From Bacillus_I endophytica_A (GTDB taxonomy: Bacteria > Bacillota > Bacilli > Bacillales > Bacillaceae_H), in NCBI RefSeq assembly GCF_026790145.1, contig NZ_JALAMS010000026.1, positions 1 through 64,000 on the forward strand: 64,000 bases of DNA. Reading direction: 5' to 3'. Of this stretch, positions 44,140 to 51,916 are shown one piece after another. A program made the translations under genes and the position numbers. Below the pieces are notes generated by a model, which saw only the letters and a list, made by a program, of their open reading frames with translations, had not been told where the DNA came from and searched no databases. Every line of letters begins with the position of its first letter. Position 1 is the stretch's first letter.

Positions 44140-45126
44140 TTAGTATAGAGACTGATTGCCTTTGTGGGGAGTAATCATATCTGTGAGGGCTACATAGATG
44201 TTAGGCGGATATTCAGCAAGTCTGTGACACAAATACAAGTACCACTCTGTTCCGTATGTAAGATACACTCTTGTTTTATAATTTTCCTCCTTTAAACGTT
44301 TCATTAAATCAGCTCTTACTCCATATAACATTTCAAGTTCTACGTTGTCGTGATTTAAATGGCCTCGTTTTTTTAGTTCTTGAATGATAGATTCATCGTG
44401 AGTTGCAATAGAGGTAGGATGGTTTTTCTTTATTAATAGCTCAGCAAACTGAAGGTAACGATGATTTAATTCATCTGACCTCGTAATAGCAAGATTAGAT
44501 GGCTCTTGATAAGCACCTTTTACTAACCTAATTTTCCCTGGATAATGAAGTAAATCAAGAATGTCATCTTCGGAACGATTCAAATGAGCTTGTAGTGTAA
44601 GACCGACATTATCATATTCTCGAGATACCTTTTTATAAATTTCAATGATCCTATCGGTTTTATTTGATTCTTCCATACTAATCATAATGTATAAACTGTA
44701 TTTCTTTGCTTTCGCAGCCAATTCTATAAGGTTTTTGAGGGCAATATCGGATTGAACGGACAAGCCTATGTGAGATAAATCAAGAGATATGGTAGATGAC
44801 ATAGATGCTTCCCCCAGACTTTCCATTAAATCCATAAACCTTTCCTTAGCACACTCACATTCCTCAACTGTGTCTGTATTTTCCCCTATATATTCAAGAG
44901 AAATAGCATATCCTTTGTTTAGCAATTCTCTTCCTTTTAGGATTCCGTCTTCTTTTGTTTCTCCCGCAACAAACCTTTTTGCTGCACGTTTCAATAAAGG
45001 ATAAAGTTCTTCAGATTCCTGAATTTTTGTCTTTACTTGTTGATTTCTCGCAATTAATTTTAGAGCCTTAATAACATTACTTTCTTCCTTAGAAAACAAA
45101 GTTACAACATCTTCAACTTGCTTCAT
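44140..45126 (-). CDS. Proline dehydrogenase family protein
   Basis: 328 residues from ATG 45126 (7 bases after GAGGTG). The FAD-binding beta-barrel shows GYAISLEYIGENTD, LQAHLNRSEDD, IRLVKGAYQEP, SIATHDESII, LEMLYGVRADL and the C-terminal block YLTYGTEWYLYLCHRLAEYP. This is the monofunctional PutB-type enzyme that oxidises proline to pyrroline-5-carboxylate. In the usual YxxRRLxE block two Arg bind the proline carboxylate; here the first is His (CHRLAE), so specificity may differ. No P5C dehydrogenase or proline transporter is adjacent, which also departs from the usual put operon. A palindrome lies 26 bases upstream. Confidence 0.83.
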   Translation of the reverse strand: MKQVEDVVTLFSKEESNVIKALKLIARNQQVKTKIQESEELYPLLKRAAKRFVAGETKEDGILKGRELLNKGYAISLEYIGENTDTVEECECAKERFMDLMESLGEASMSSTISLDLSHIGLSVQSDIALKNLIELAAKAKKYSLYIMISMEESNKTDRIIEIYKKVSREYDNVGLTLQAHLNRSEDDILDLLHYPGKIRLVKGAYQEPSNLAITRSDELNHRYLQFAELLIKKNHPTSIATHDESIIQELKKRGHLNHDNVELEMLYGVRADLMKRLKEENYKTRVYLTYGTEWYLYLCHRLAEYPPNIYVALTDMITPHKGNQSLY

Positions 45127-45151
45127 CTGTAAACACCTCTTCATTCCTTAA

Positions 45152-45167
45152 AATGTAAGATTACATT
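45152..45167 (-). promoter_or_regulatory. Operator-like palindrome of the proline dehydrogenase gene
   Basis: AATGTAA-GA-TTACATT is a perfect 7-bp inverted repeat 26-41 bases upstream of the ATG. A degenerate cre-like sequence (TGTAAACGACATTA, 12 of 14) follows at 45191-45204. Confidence 0.5.
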
Positions 45168-45276
45168 CTAAATTTTACCATAAAGAGGTGTGTAAACGAC
45201 ATTATTTAATACCTACTCTATACAAATTCAGTTTACATATAACCGTTAGTGTACATAATCTTGATTACTCACACTC

Positions 45277-45310
45277 AAAAGACCTTATTAATTATTAATA
45301 AGGTCTTTTT
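45277..45310 (-). terminator. Terminator of the RsbR-like gene
   Basis: AAAAGACCTTATTAAT and its exact complement around TAT, flanked by A and T runs. Confidence 0.85.
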
Positions 45311-45413
45311 AATCTTTTATTTATTGACAAATACAAAACTTGCTTATTTAAAGGTTTTCGTTTCTCTAAATTCCCTTTTCATATCTATAACCCGACTGCA
45401 TGCAAATAACAGG

Positions 45414-46262
45414 TTACTGAAGTAAATTGCGTTGAGCTAAAGCTTGATGGATACTAGAAACCACAGATAATTCATCAAAATCGATTCCAATTTGGATGGC
45501 GGTTTGAGCAATTTCAGGTCGAATTCCTGAAAGTGTACAGGTCACACCAATTAATTTCAAAGCCTTGATTAATTGAAAAATTTGATGAGCCACCATCGTA
45601 TCGATAATGAGTACTCCAGATAAATCAATTAAAAGATGATTTACTTATTGATCTGAACATTGCTGTAAAGTATTTTCCATTACCTTCTGAGCACGATCAG
45701 TATCAATATCTCCTACAAGAGGGAGAAGAGCGAGCTCTTCACTAAGTGAAATAATCGGGGAACTTAATTCATGAATCATATCCTTTTGAGCAGCTAGACG
45801 TTCTTCCGCATATTTATAACTTTCTTTTGAAAAAGCTAAAATCACACGATTAAAGGTTTCAATAATCTTACGGTTCCATCCGTTAATCGTTTCTTGTGAA
45901 TAGGTCTCTTTGCTCGTTTTTACAAATTCTTGTATGTAATCTAGATACTGTTCTTGATTATTAAAGAACTCTCGCAATATCAAGTGAGTTGGTGTATGTT
46001 GATGTTCTTCTTCCCGGGAAGTCTCATGAATCCATTTATTGAAAGCAGATAAAAACTCATCCTTAGAACATGATTCATCAAAGACTCTACAAAAACGTAA
46101 ATGAAACTCATAATTTTGGTTCTTTACCATCTCAACAACTTCAGGGTCATCAGATGCATACACACCAGATGAATTGTCTTTGTCTAAAGCTTCATACCAT
46201 TGTTCAGTCAATAAGCGTGTTCTTTCTAATAAAAAATGATATAGTTGGTTGTTTTGACCCAT
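45414..46262 (-). pseudogene. RsbR-type stressosome protein interrupted by an ochre codon
   Basis: The frame from 46262 encodes an N-terminal non-haem globin-like sensor domain (about 1-150) and a linker (RLAAQKDMIHELSSPIISL, ELALLPLVGDIDTDRAQKVM). It meets TAA at 45645-45647, and the same frame continues VNHLLIDLSGVLIIDTMVAH, GVTCTLSGIRPEIAQTAIQI to NLLQ. The tail is the STAS domain with the two Thr that RsbT phosphorylates (in IIDTMVAH and AQT). Joined, the 282-residue protein is a complete RsbR paralog, a scaffold of the sigma-B stressosome. No rsbS, rsbT or rsbX neighbours are present. One substitution (CAA or similar to TAA) inactivates it. Confidence 0.87.
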
Positions 46263-46412
46263 CTTTACATACTCTCCTCATTTCTTTCTAAAAACCTTAA
46301 ACATGTATTAAGTATATATGTTTTAACCTATTTTCAACAACTATAAGAGGATAGCTTATAATAAAAGCTCCTCATTTTTGCTTAAGACTGATAAACTAAC
46401 ATAGCTAACAAC

Positions 46413-46442
46413 AAAAAGCATAGCTAACAGGGCTATGCTTTT
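46413..46442 (-). terminator. Terminator of the HAD hydrolase gene
   Basis: AAAAGCATAGC-TAACAGG-GCTATGCTTTT, with T-rich sequence on the minus strand. Confidence 0.8.
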
Positions 46443-46473
46443 GTCTTCTTTTTTTAAGAACTGATGAATTAGG

Positions 46474-47370
46474 TTATTTATTATCTTTTTTAGAAGTGAT
46501 CATCTCTTGATTTGGCTTTTGCAGTCTGAATTGAGAAAGATAGTGATATACTCCATCTTCATCACATGTGAACTCTGTTACATCATCAACAATTTCTTGA
46601 ATAGAAGCCGAAGCATTCTTCATTGCTACAGCATGGCTAACAAATTGAAACATTGGTAAATCATTATTACTATCCCCAATAGCAAGAATTTCATCCGCAG
46701 CCAATCCAAAATGATTTAACATCTGCTTGATCCCTGTTGCTTTATTTACATTTGCAACCATCACTTCGACATTGTGATTAGAAGAAGTAGAAGTCGTAAA
46801 ATCTATTTCTTTCTTTAGTTCGTTAAGCTCATCTTTCCATTTATTAATATGTTCTTTTGTTCGTGAAAAGAAATAGAACTTCGAAAATTCACTTCCCTCA
46901 ACGTCATCTTTCCAAGCAATTTCTTCTTTAAGGGCATTCTTGCGTGAAAGCCACTCATTAATTTCAACACTGTCTGGCTTTGGCTCTCGAATTTCTTCTT
47001 CCACGTATTGTTTATCTTGTTTTAATGTCATACGCTGAGCATCATATGGGAAAAGCTCATAGTACACCTTGTTTTTTCTCGCTTTTTTAATAATCGTTTC
47101 TACCAACTCAAGGGAAAGAGAATGTTTAAATACGGCCTCTCCGTCTACATATCCTGCCATACCATTTGAGGTAATACATCCATCAACTTTAAATCCTTTT
47201 GGCACTAATTCTTCTATTTCATCAAAGGCTCTTCCTGTAGCAATAAAAACAAATATTCCCTGAGCCCGCAAGTCATCAATAATTTCTTTTGTTGCCACAC
47301 TCACCTTATTATAGCGGTTTAAAATTGTCCCATCCATGTCTAAAAATATTGCTTTAGGTTTCAAAATCAT
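46474..47370 (-). CDS. Cof-type HAD-IIB phosphatase
   Basis: 298 residues with the four HAD motifs: I, AIFLDMDGTIL with nucleophile Asp; II, FIATGR; III, the Lys in NKATGIKQML; IV, ILAIGDSNNDLPMF. The alpha/beta cap between (about 85-200) defines the IIB (Cof) type. These enzymes dephosphorylate sugar phosphates, flavin precursors or PLP with broad specificity, so the substrate is open. The gene is flanked by its own terminator and by a divergent cupin gene 200 bases away. Confidence 0.88.
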   Translation of the reverse strand: MILKPKAIFLDMDGTILNRYNKVSVATKEIIDDLRAQGIFVFIATGRAFDEIEELVPKGFKVDGCITSNGMAGYVDGEAVFKHSLSLELVETIIKKARKNKVYYELFPYDAQRMTLKQDKQYVEEEIREPKPDSVEINEWLSRKNALKEEIAWKDDVEGSEFSKFYFFSRTKEHINKWKDELNELKKEIDFTTSTSSNHNVEVMVANVNKATGIKQMLNHFGLAADEILAIGDSNNDLPMFQFVSHAVAMKNASASIQEIVDDVTEFTCDEDGVYHYLSQFRLQKPNQEMITSKKDNK

Positions 47371-47570
47371 GCCTATTCCCCCTATATGTAAAAAAGTTTA
47401 CCTCGCAAGTATAAGCTTTTCTATTTATAACCTCAAGAAAACCAGCCAAATACTGATGTAGATTTGGATTATTCAAGAAAGCCGTTATTGTAAAGTAAGA
47501 ATCTAAAAGTTATAGTTATAGTATTCATTTCACAGAATTATCTGATCATACTGAAAGGAACGAGATAAAA

Positions 47571-47909
47571 ATGAAAATCAGTCAAAAAAATGCAGAACAT
47601 TATATTTGGGGAGATCAATGCGATGGATGGCGTTTAGTAAATCAAAAAGATTTAAGTGTTATCCATGAACGTATGCCCCCTAATACCTCTGAAGTACGCC
47701 ATTACCATACAAAATCTCGACAGTTTTTCTTTGTATTAAAGGGAACTGCTACATTAGAAATAGATGGACAATTAGGAAATATAACACCACTTGAAGGAGT
47801 AGAAGTTCCTCCTCATGTTGCCCACCAAATGATGAATCGCTCTGACGAAGATGTTGAATTTCTTGTTATTTCTCAACCAACAAGCAAAGAAGATAGAGTC
47901 CAAATTTAA
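47571..47909 (+). CDS. Single-domain cupin protein
   Basis: 112 residues forming one cupin_2 barrel. Motif 1 is EVRHYHTKSRQFFFVLKG, with two His and a Gln in place of the usual Glu, and motif 2 is VEVPPHVAHQMMNRSDED with the third His. A metal site is therefore likely. Function is unassigned; such proteins range from isomerases to small regulators. AAAGGAACGAG lies before the ATG. Confidence 0.78.
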   Translation: MKISQKNAEHYIWGDQCDGWRLVNQKDLSVIHERMPPNTSEVRHYHTKSRQFFFVLKGTATLEIDGQLGNITPLEGVEVPPHVAHQMMNRSDEDVEFLVISQPTSKEDRVQI

Positions 47910-48025
47910 TCTAAGGATACTGTTCCTATATGCCACAATTAATAACCAGGTAAATTTTAACACAAATTAAGAGTTCTAGTATAATATGAAGAAAAAATTT
48001 AATTTCTATATGGGTGCATGTTTGT

Positions 48026-48607
48026 TTACATATTTAGCTTACTTTCTTGCAGTTTCTCAAAATCTTGCTTTAACAAAGAATACATATATAAATCATCAAA
48101 TTTCCCATATGCGAACTCATAATTCCTCAATAACCCTTCTCTAATAAAGCCGTGTTTTTCTATTAATTTGTGTGAAGATATATTAGGAGGCTCGACTAAA
48201 GCTTCTATCCTTTGAAACTTTAAATATTTAAACCCATACCTTATGACAGCCTCCAATGCCTCACTCGCAATTCCATGTCCCCAATAATCTTTACTTAATT
48301 CATAACCAATTTCAGTTCGGTAATGCTCGGGGACTCTATTAAGAAAGCCGCAACTCCCAATAACTTCATCTTTTCCTTTTAAAGTGATTCCCCATCTTAT
48401 TCCCGTTTGTTCATTTAGTATTGATTGATACCAGGAAATCTCATTTAAAGCCTCGTTGATGGTTTTAAAAGGTGCTAAACCGTAATATTTCATTACTTCT
48501 TCATCAGACAGATATTTTAAAATATCATTTGCATCATCTTTTACAATTTCTCTTAATAGTAGCCTATTTGTTTCAATGAATGGAAAGTTATTAACATCTT
48601 TAGTCAT
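48026..48607 (-). CDS. GNAT acetyltransferase, RimJ/RimL type
   Basis: 193 residues. It starts with ETNRLLLREIVKDDANDI, the standard N-terminal strand of RimJ/RimL-like enzymes, and carries GYELSKDYWGHGIASEALE, the acetyl-CoA loop, then IEALVEPPNISSHKLIEKHG. Family members acetylate protein N-termini, antibiotics or other amines; the target here is unknown. Monocistronic in appearance. Confidence 0.87.
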   Translation of the reverse strand: MTKDVNNFPFIETNRLLLREIVKDDANDILKYLSDEEVMKYYGLAPFKTINEALNEISWYQSILNEQTGIRWGITLKGKDEVIGSCGFLNRVPEHYRTEIGYELSKDYWGHGIASEALEAVIRYGFKYLKFQRIEALVEPPNISSHKLIEKHGFIREGLLRNYEFAYGKFDDLYMYSLLKQDFEKLQESKLNM

Positions 48608-48985
48608 ATAAATTCCCCCATCTTATATTTGTTCTTATCCTCTTAATTATAAGAGTTTCTAGATATTTCGCATCTTAATATATACGTTTACCTTGTTTAA
48701 TCGCTATTAGCGAAAAGGTAAAATGTGTTGATATTTATAGAATCCCCAGCTGGTTCTCTCTCTTCACATACTATAAACAGAGATGACTGAAGCGTAAATA
48801 AAACAACCTAGTAATAGATAAGAAATATCAATATCATGTTGAATGTTACCTCTTATCATGCTGATAATTTTATCTTCTACAAATTAGTAAACTAACAGAC
48901 TCCTAACTTAAAGCTCAAAAAATGGTTATTTTATACTTAATTTTAAGGGTTATGGAATATATCCAATTTTTAATAGGTTTATAAA
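48608..48985. other. Intergenic stretch, no feature recognised
   Basis: AT-rich sequence between divergent genes. No open frame, hairpin with a T tract, or repeat stands out. The SOS promoter of uvrX begins at its right edge. Confidence 0.5.
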
Positions 48986-49021
48986 AGAACATTTGTTCTT
49001 ATATAATAGAACGAATGTTCT
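48986..49021 (+). promoter_or_regulatory. Double SOS (LexA/DinR) box around the uvrX -10
   Basis: AGAACATTTGTTCT (48986-48999) and AGAACGAATGTTCT (49008-49021) both fit the Bacillus LexA operator GAAC-N4-GTTC. TATAAT (49002-49007) lies exactly between them. Repressor on either box would cover the promoter. Confidence 0.88.
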
Positions 49022-49040
49022 TTTTCAAGGGGTTATTTTT

Positions 49041-50304
49041 ATGGATTACAAGCAGCTACCAAACAGAGTCATTATGTGTATTGATATAAAGTCCTTTTTT
49101 GCTTCCGTTTCTTGCGTAATACGACGGTTAGATCCTTTAAAAACAAAACTTGCTGTTGTAGGAGATACAAAACGGTCAGGATCTATTGTGTTAGCCTCTA
49201 CACCGTTATTAAAAAGAGAAGGAATTCAAACAGGAAGTCGCCTCCTCGATATTCCGAAAAGGAAAGATATTTATGTTGTGAATCCTTCTATGGAGCGATA
49301 TGTTAAAGCTTCCAACTATATTTCAAGTCTAGTCTTACAATATGTTGCTCCTGAAGATTTCCATGCATATAGTATTGATGAGTTATTTATTGACGCCACA
49401 GCTTCTTTACATCTATTTGCTCGAACACCAGAGGAGTTAGCTCATAAAATTATCCATGAGATTTATCAAAAGACGCGGCTGGCAGCTACAATTGGAATTG
49501 GTTCGAATCTCTTACTCGCTAAAATTAGTTTAGATCATGAAGCAAAGCATAGCCCAACAGGAGTTGCTTATTGGCGCTATGAAGATGTTCCTTTTAAGTT
49601 ATGGTCCATTCATCCGATGAAAGATTTTTGGGGAATTTCATCCGCTACAGAAAAACGATTAAACAGGTTAGGCATTTATACGATCAAAGAACTAGCCCTA
49701 TCTTCTAGAAAAATGTTAAAAAAAGAATTCGGTGTCGTAGGGGAAGAACTCCACCAGCATGCTAATGACGTTGATTATAATCGTATCTCAGAGATATACA
49801 TTCCTCGTTCTCGTTCATTTGGGAAGAGTCAAATTTTATTTCGTGATTATACAAATCGAAAAGAAATTGAATTATTGCTATTAGAGTTATTAGATGATAT
49901 ATGCTTTCGTTTACGAATGCATCACGTAGTCGCTCAAACGGTTCATTTATACATTGGTTATAGCACATAAAGGGGTAGAGGATTTTCAAGACAAAAAAAT
50001 GGTAAGAGATTCCAACTTAAGCCAAGATATTTCCCCCTATTGTTTAACAATCTTACATACATATGACAACGGAATACCTATCCGCTCTATTGGCATTTCA
50101 CTATCGAATACAAACATTCAACAAGAAGAACAAATAAGTTTGTTTGAGGATAGCAATCAGCGCGAAAAAGCATATGTATTAGCCAAAACGATCGATGAGA
50201 TTCGTCTTCGTTATGGGAAGAATAGTCTTCTGCGCGCTTCAAGCTCTCTCGATTATTCAACCGTTCGTTATCGAAATAGCTTAATGGGAGGACATAAATC
50301 ATAA
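49041..50304 (+). pseudogene. uvrX: Y-family DNA polymerase (UvrX/YqjW type), frameshifted
   Basis: From ATG 49041 the protein has the Y-family palm motif VIMCIDIKSFFASVSC, then KLAVVGD, YSIDELFIDAT with the catalytic Asp-Glu, TIGIGSNLLLAKI and the helix-hairpin-helix region WGISSATEKRLNRLGIYTI. The little-finger domain begins FGKSQILFRDYTN, and the frame shifts near TVHLYIGYS (about 49965), ending at TAA 49968. The neighbouring frame continues HKGVEDFQDKKMVRDSNLS to EIRLRYGKNSLLRASSSLDY and the normal UvrX C-terminus at 50304. An indel of one or two bases explains it. The truncated product keeps the catalytic core but loses part of the little finger. SOS-controlled, followed by a yolD-like gene as usual. 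Confidence 0.87.
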
Positions 50305-50318
50305 AGGAGGATGATGAC

Positions 50319-50654
50319 ATGCAAGAAGATAGAGGAATGAAAAAATGGAGGGCTTTTGCAAGCATACCTGAACAATACATAGGATTACAGGAAATTATAG
50401 ATAAGCAATTAGAAATACCTAAGCCCCTTTTAACAGAAGACCAAATGGAACAGATGAATCAAGTATTGGTTGAAGCTTTATATACGAATCAAAAAGTATA
50501 TCTAACCTGCTACAAGCATGGAAAACACATCACGGAAACGGGGTTCATTCAGTTTGTTGATCCCTCTAGAGACATCTTTATGTTCACTTATGAAAACTCT
50601 AAATTAAAGAAGAAAATGAAATTAAGTGAAGTGATGAATATTCAGTTTGTCTAA
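50319..50654 (+). CDS. YolD-family protein
   Basis: 111 residues starting MQEDRGMKKWRAFASIPEQY, with the YolD-like domain IIDKQLEIPKPLLTEDQME and VYLTCYKHGKHITETGFIQF, ending SEVMNIQFV. YolD-like proteins are encoded beside UvrX-type polymerases in Bacillus and are thought to be UmuD-like accessory factors. It follows the polymerase frame by 14 bases, with AAAGGAGG before the ATG, so the two are co-transcribed from the SOS promoter. Confidence 0.88.
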   Translation: MQEDRGMKKWRAFASIPEQYIGLQEIIDKQLEIPKPLLTEDQMEQMNQVLVEALYTNQKVYLTCYKHGKHITETGFIQFVDPSRDIFMFTYENSKLKKKMKLSEVMNIQFV

Positions 50655-50729
50655 ACAAAAAACTATTTTTTAAAGTAGCTTTACCCTTATACAATGAATA
50701 AGGAGAAAACAGTACTTACCACTTGAAAT

Positions 50730-50758
50730 TTGACAAAAAAATTATTTTATGCTATAAT
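50730..50758 (+). promoter_or_regulatory. Consensus sigma-A promoter of the methyltransferase gene
   Basis: TTGACA (50730-50735), 17 bases, TATAAT (50753-50758): both hexamers and the spacing are perfect. The strongest vegetative promoter seen in the window. Confidence 0.85.
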
Positions 50759-50784
50759 TTACAATTAATAAATTAACGTATATA

Positions 50785-50814
50785 ATAGGATTCTCCTGGC
50801 CAGGAGAATCCTAT
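50785..50814 (+). promoter_or_regulatory. 30-bp perfect palindrome with T run in the leader
   Basis: ATAGGATTCTCCTGG joined directly to its reverse complement, followed by TTTTTTTG. It lies 27 bases downstream of the -10 and 33 bases before the GTG start. It could be an operator for a dimeric repressor or an attenuator, since hairpin plus T run would stop transcription from the strong promoter. Confidence 0.7.
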
Positions 50815-50846
50815 TTTTTTGTTCTAAATTGAAGGAGCGGGTTTGC

Positions 50847-51761
50847 GTGAAAAAAGATGAATCCAGTTTAACTTCATTGATATCTACTTTTGGCAGAGCT
50901 TATCACAGTCAATTTAATACCCCTAAAATCTTTGACGACTACCTAGCTAAAGAGTTAATTTCGCAACAAGAGTTCAATAACATTAAAGAGAATATGATTC
51001 AAGGAATACATTTTTTCAACAAAGATATAGCACAAAAACTTAAAGGAAATGCAGAGGGAATTTTAAAGTGGATTAACCAAGTTCAACTTTCTCCAACTCC
51101 CTTGGCACGTGCTGCATATTGTGAAAAGGTATTACTACATGAAATAGAGTTAGGGTTAGAACAATATGTCATCCTTGGAGCTGGATTGGATACTTTTTGT
51201 TTTAGGCATCCAGAGTTGCAACCCCGTCTAGAGATATTTGAAATTGATCATCCTTCTACACAGCAATTTAAAAAGGCCCGCTTAAAACAAGCTAAATTCG
51301 AGATTCCGGCTAATCTTCACTTTGTTCCTATGGACTTCACTCAAACGTTCTCTTATCAACCCCTAATAGACGAAGGGTTTGGTAACAAAAAAACGTTTTT
51401 TAGTCTTCTAGGTGTTTCTTATTATTTAACGAAAGATGAAATTTCAAGCTTAATCAATCATTTATTTGCTGAAGTCCCTGCAGGAAGTTCCATTGTCTTT
51501 GATTACGGGGATGAAAACCTTTTTAAAGAAAAAGGATTCTCCAATAGAGTTGAAAACATGATAAAAATGGCTGAAGCAAGCGGAGAACCTATGAAGTCTT
51601 GTTTTTCCTACAAGGAATTAAAGCATATGTTAGAAAAATCACGGTTACTTATTTATGAACATTTATCTCCCTCTCAGATTCATGAGCTTTATTTTTCCAA
51701 ACGAGGAGATTACTTATCAGCTTTTGAAACGATTCATTTTCTTCACGCTGTGAAAAGGTAA
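50847..51761 (+). CDS. SAM-dependent methyltransferase, LCM family
   Basis: 304 residues from GTG 50847, 9 bases after AAGGAG; the longer TTG frame starts inside that site. The fold is that of leucine carboxyl methyltransferase-like enzymes (PF04072): LARAAYCEKVLLHEIELGLE, the SAM loop QYVILGAGLDTFCFR, LEIFEIDHPSTQQFKKARL, and HFVPMDFTQTF. Relatives O-methylate small acids and polyketide precursors. Substrate unknown. It is a single-gene unit with a consensus promoter, a palindromic leader and a strong terminator. Confidence 0.85.
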   Translation: MKKDESSLTSLISTFGRAYHSQFNTPKIFDDYLAKELISQQEFNNIKENMIQGIHFFNKDIAQKLKGNAEGILKWINQVQLSPTPLARAAYCEKVLLHEIELGLEQYVILGAGLDTFCFRHPELQPRLEIFEIDHPSTQQFKKARLKQAKFEIPANLHFVPMDFTQTFSYQPLIDEGFGNKKTFFSLLGVSYYLTKDEISSLINHLFAEVPAGSSIVFDYGDENLFKEKGFSNRVENMIKMAEASGEPMKSCFSYKELKHMLEKSRLLIYEHLSPSQIHELYFSKRGDYLSAFETIHFLHAVKR

Positions 51762-51804
51762 ACCATCTATAAAACGAATAATGTATCTATACGAACATAA
51801 ACTT

Positions 51805-51845
51805 AAAAGGCTCCTTTGCATATTGAGAGCAAAGGAGCCTTTTTT
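51805..51845. terminator. Terminator between convergent genes
   Basis: AAAAGGCTCCTTTGC pairs with GCAAAGGAGCCTTTT across 9 bases, with T runs on the + strand. Serves the methyltransferase gene and probably the NlpC/P60 gene. Confidence 0.88.
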
Positions 51846-51916
51846 TGTTAAAGATGATATTTTGAAATAGATCTCTACTTTATAAGAGAAGTTTCATTTA
51901 AAGCTACACCCAAGAG

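Noticed and set aside
45191..45204. cre site upstream of proline dehydrogenase.
   Set aside because: Two mismatches at conserved positions; kept only as a weak note in the operator entry.
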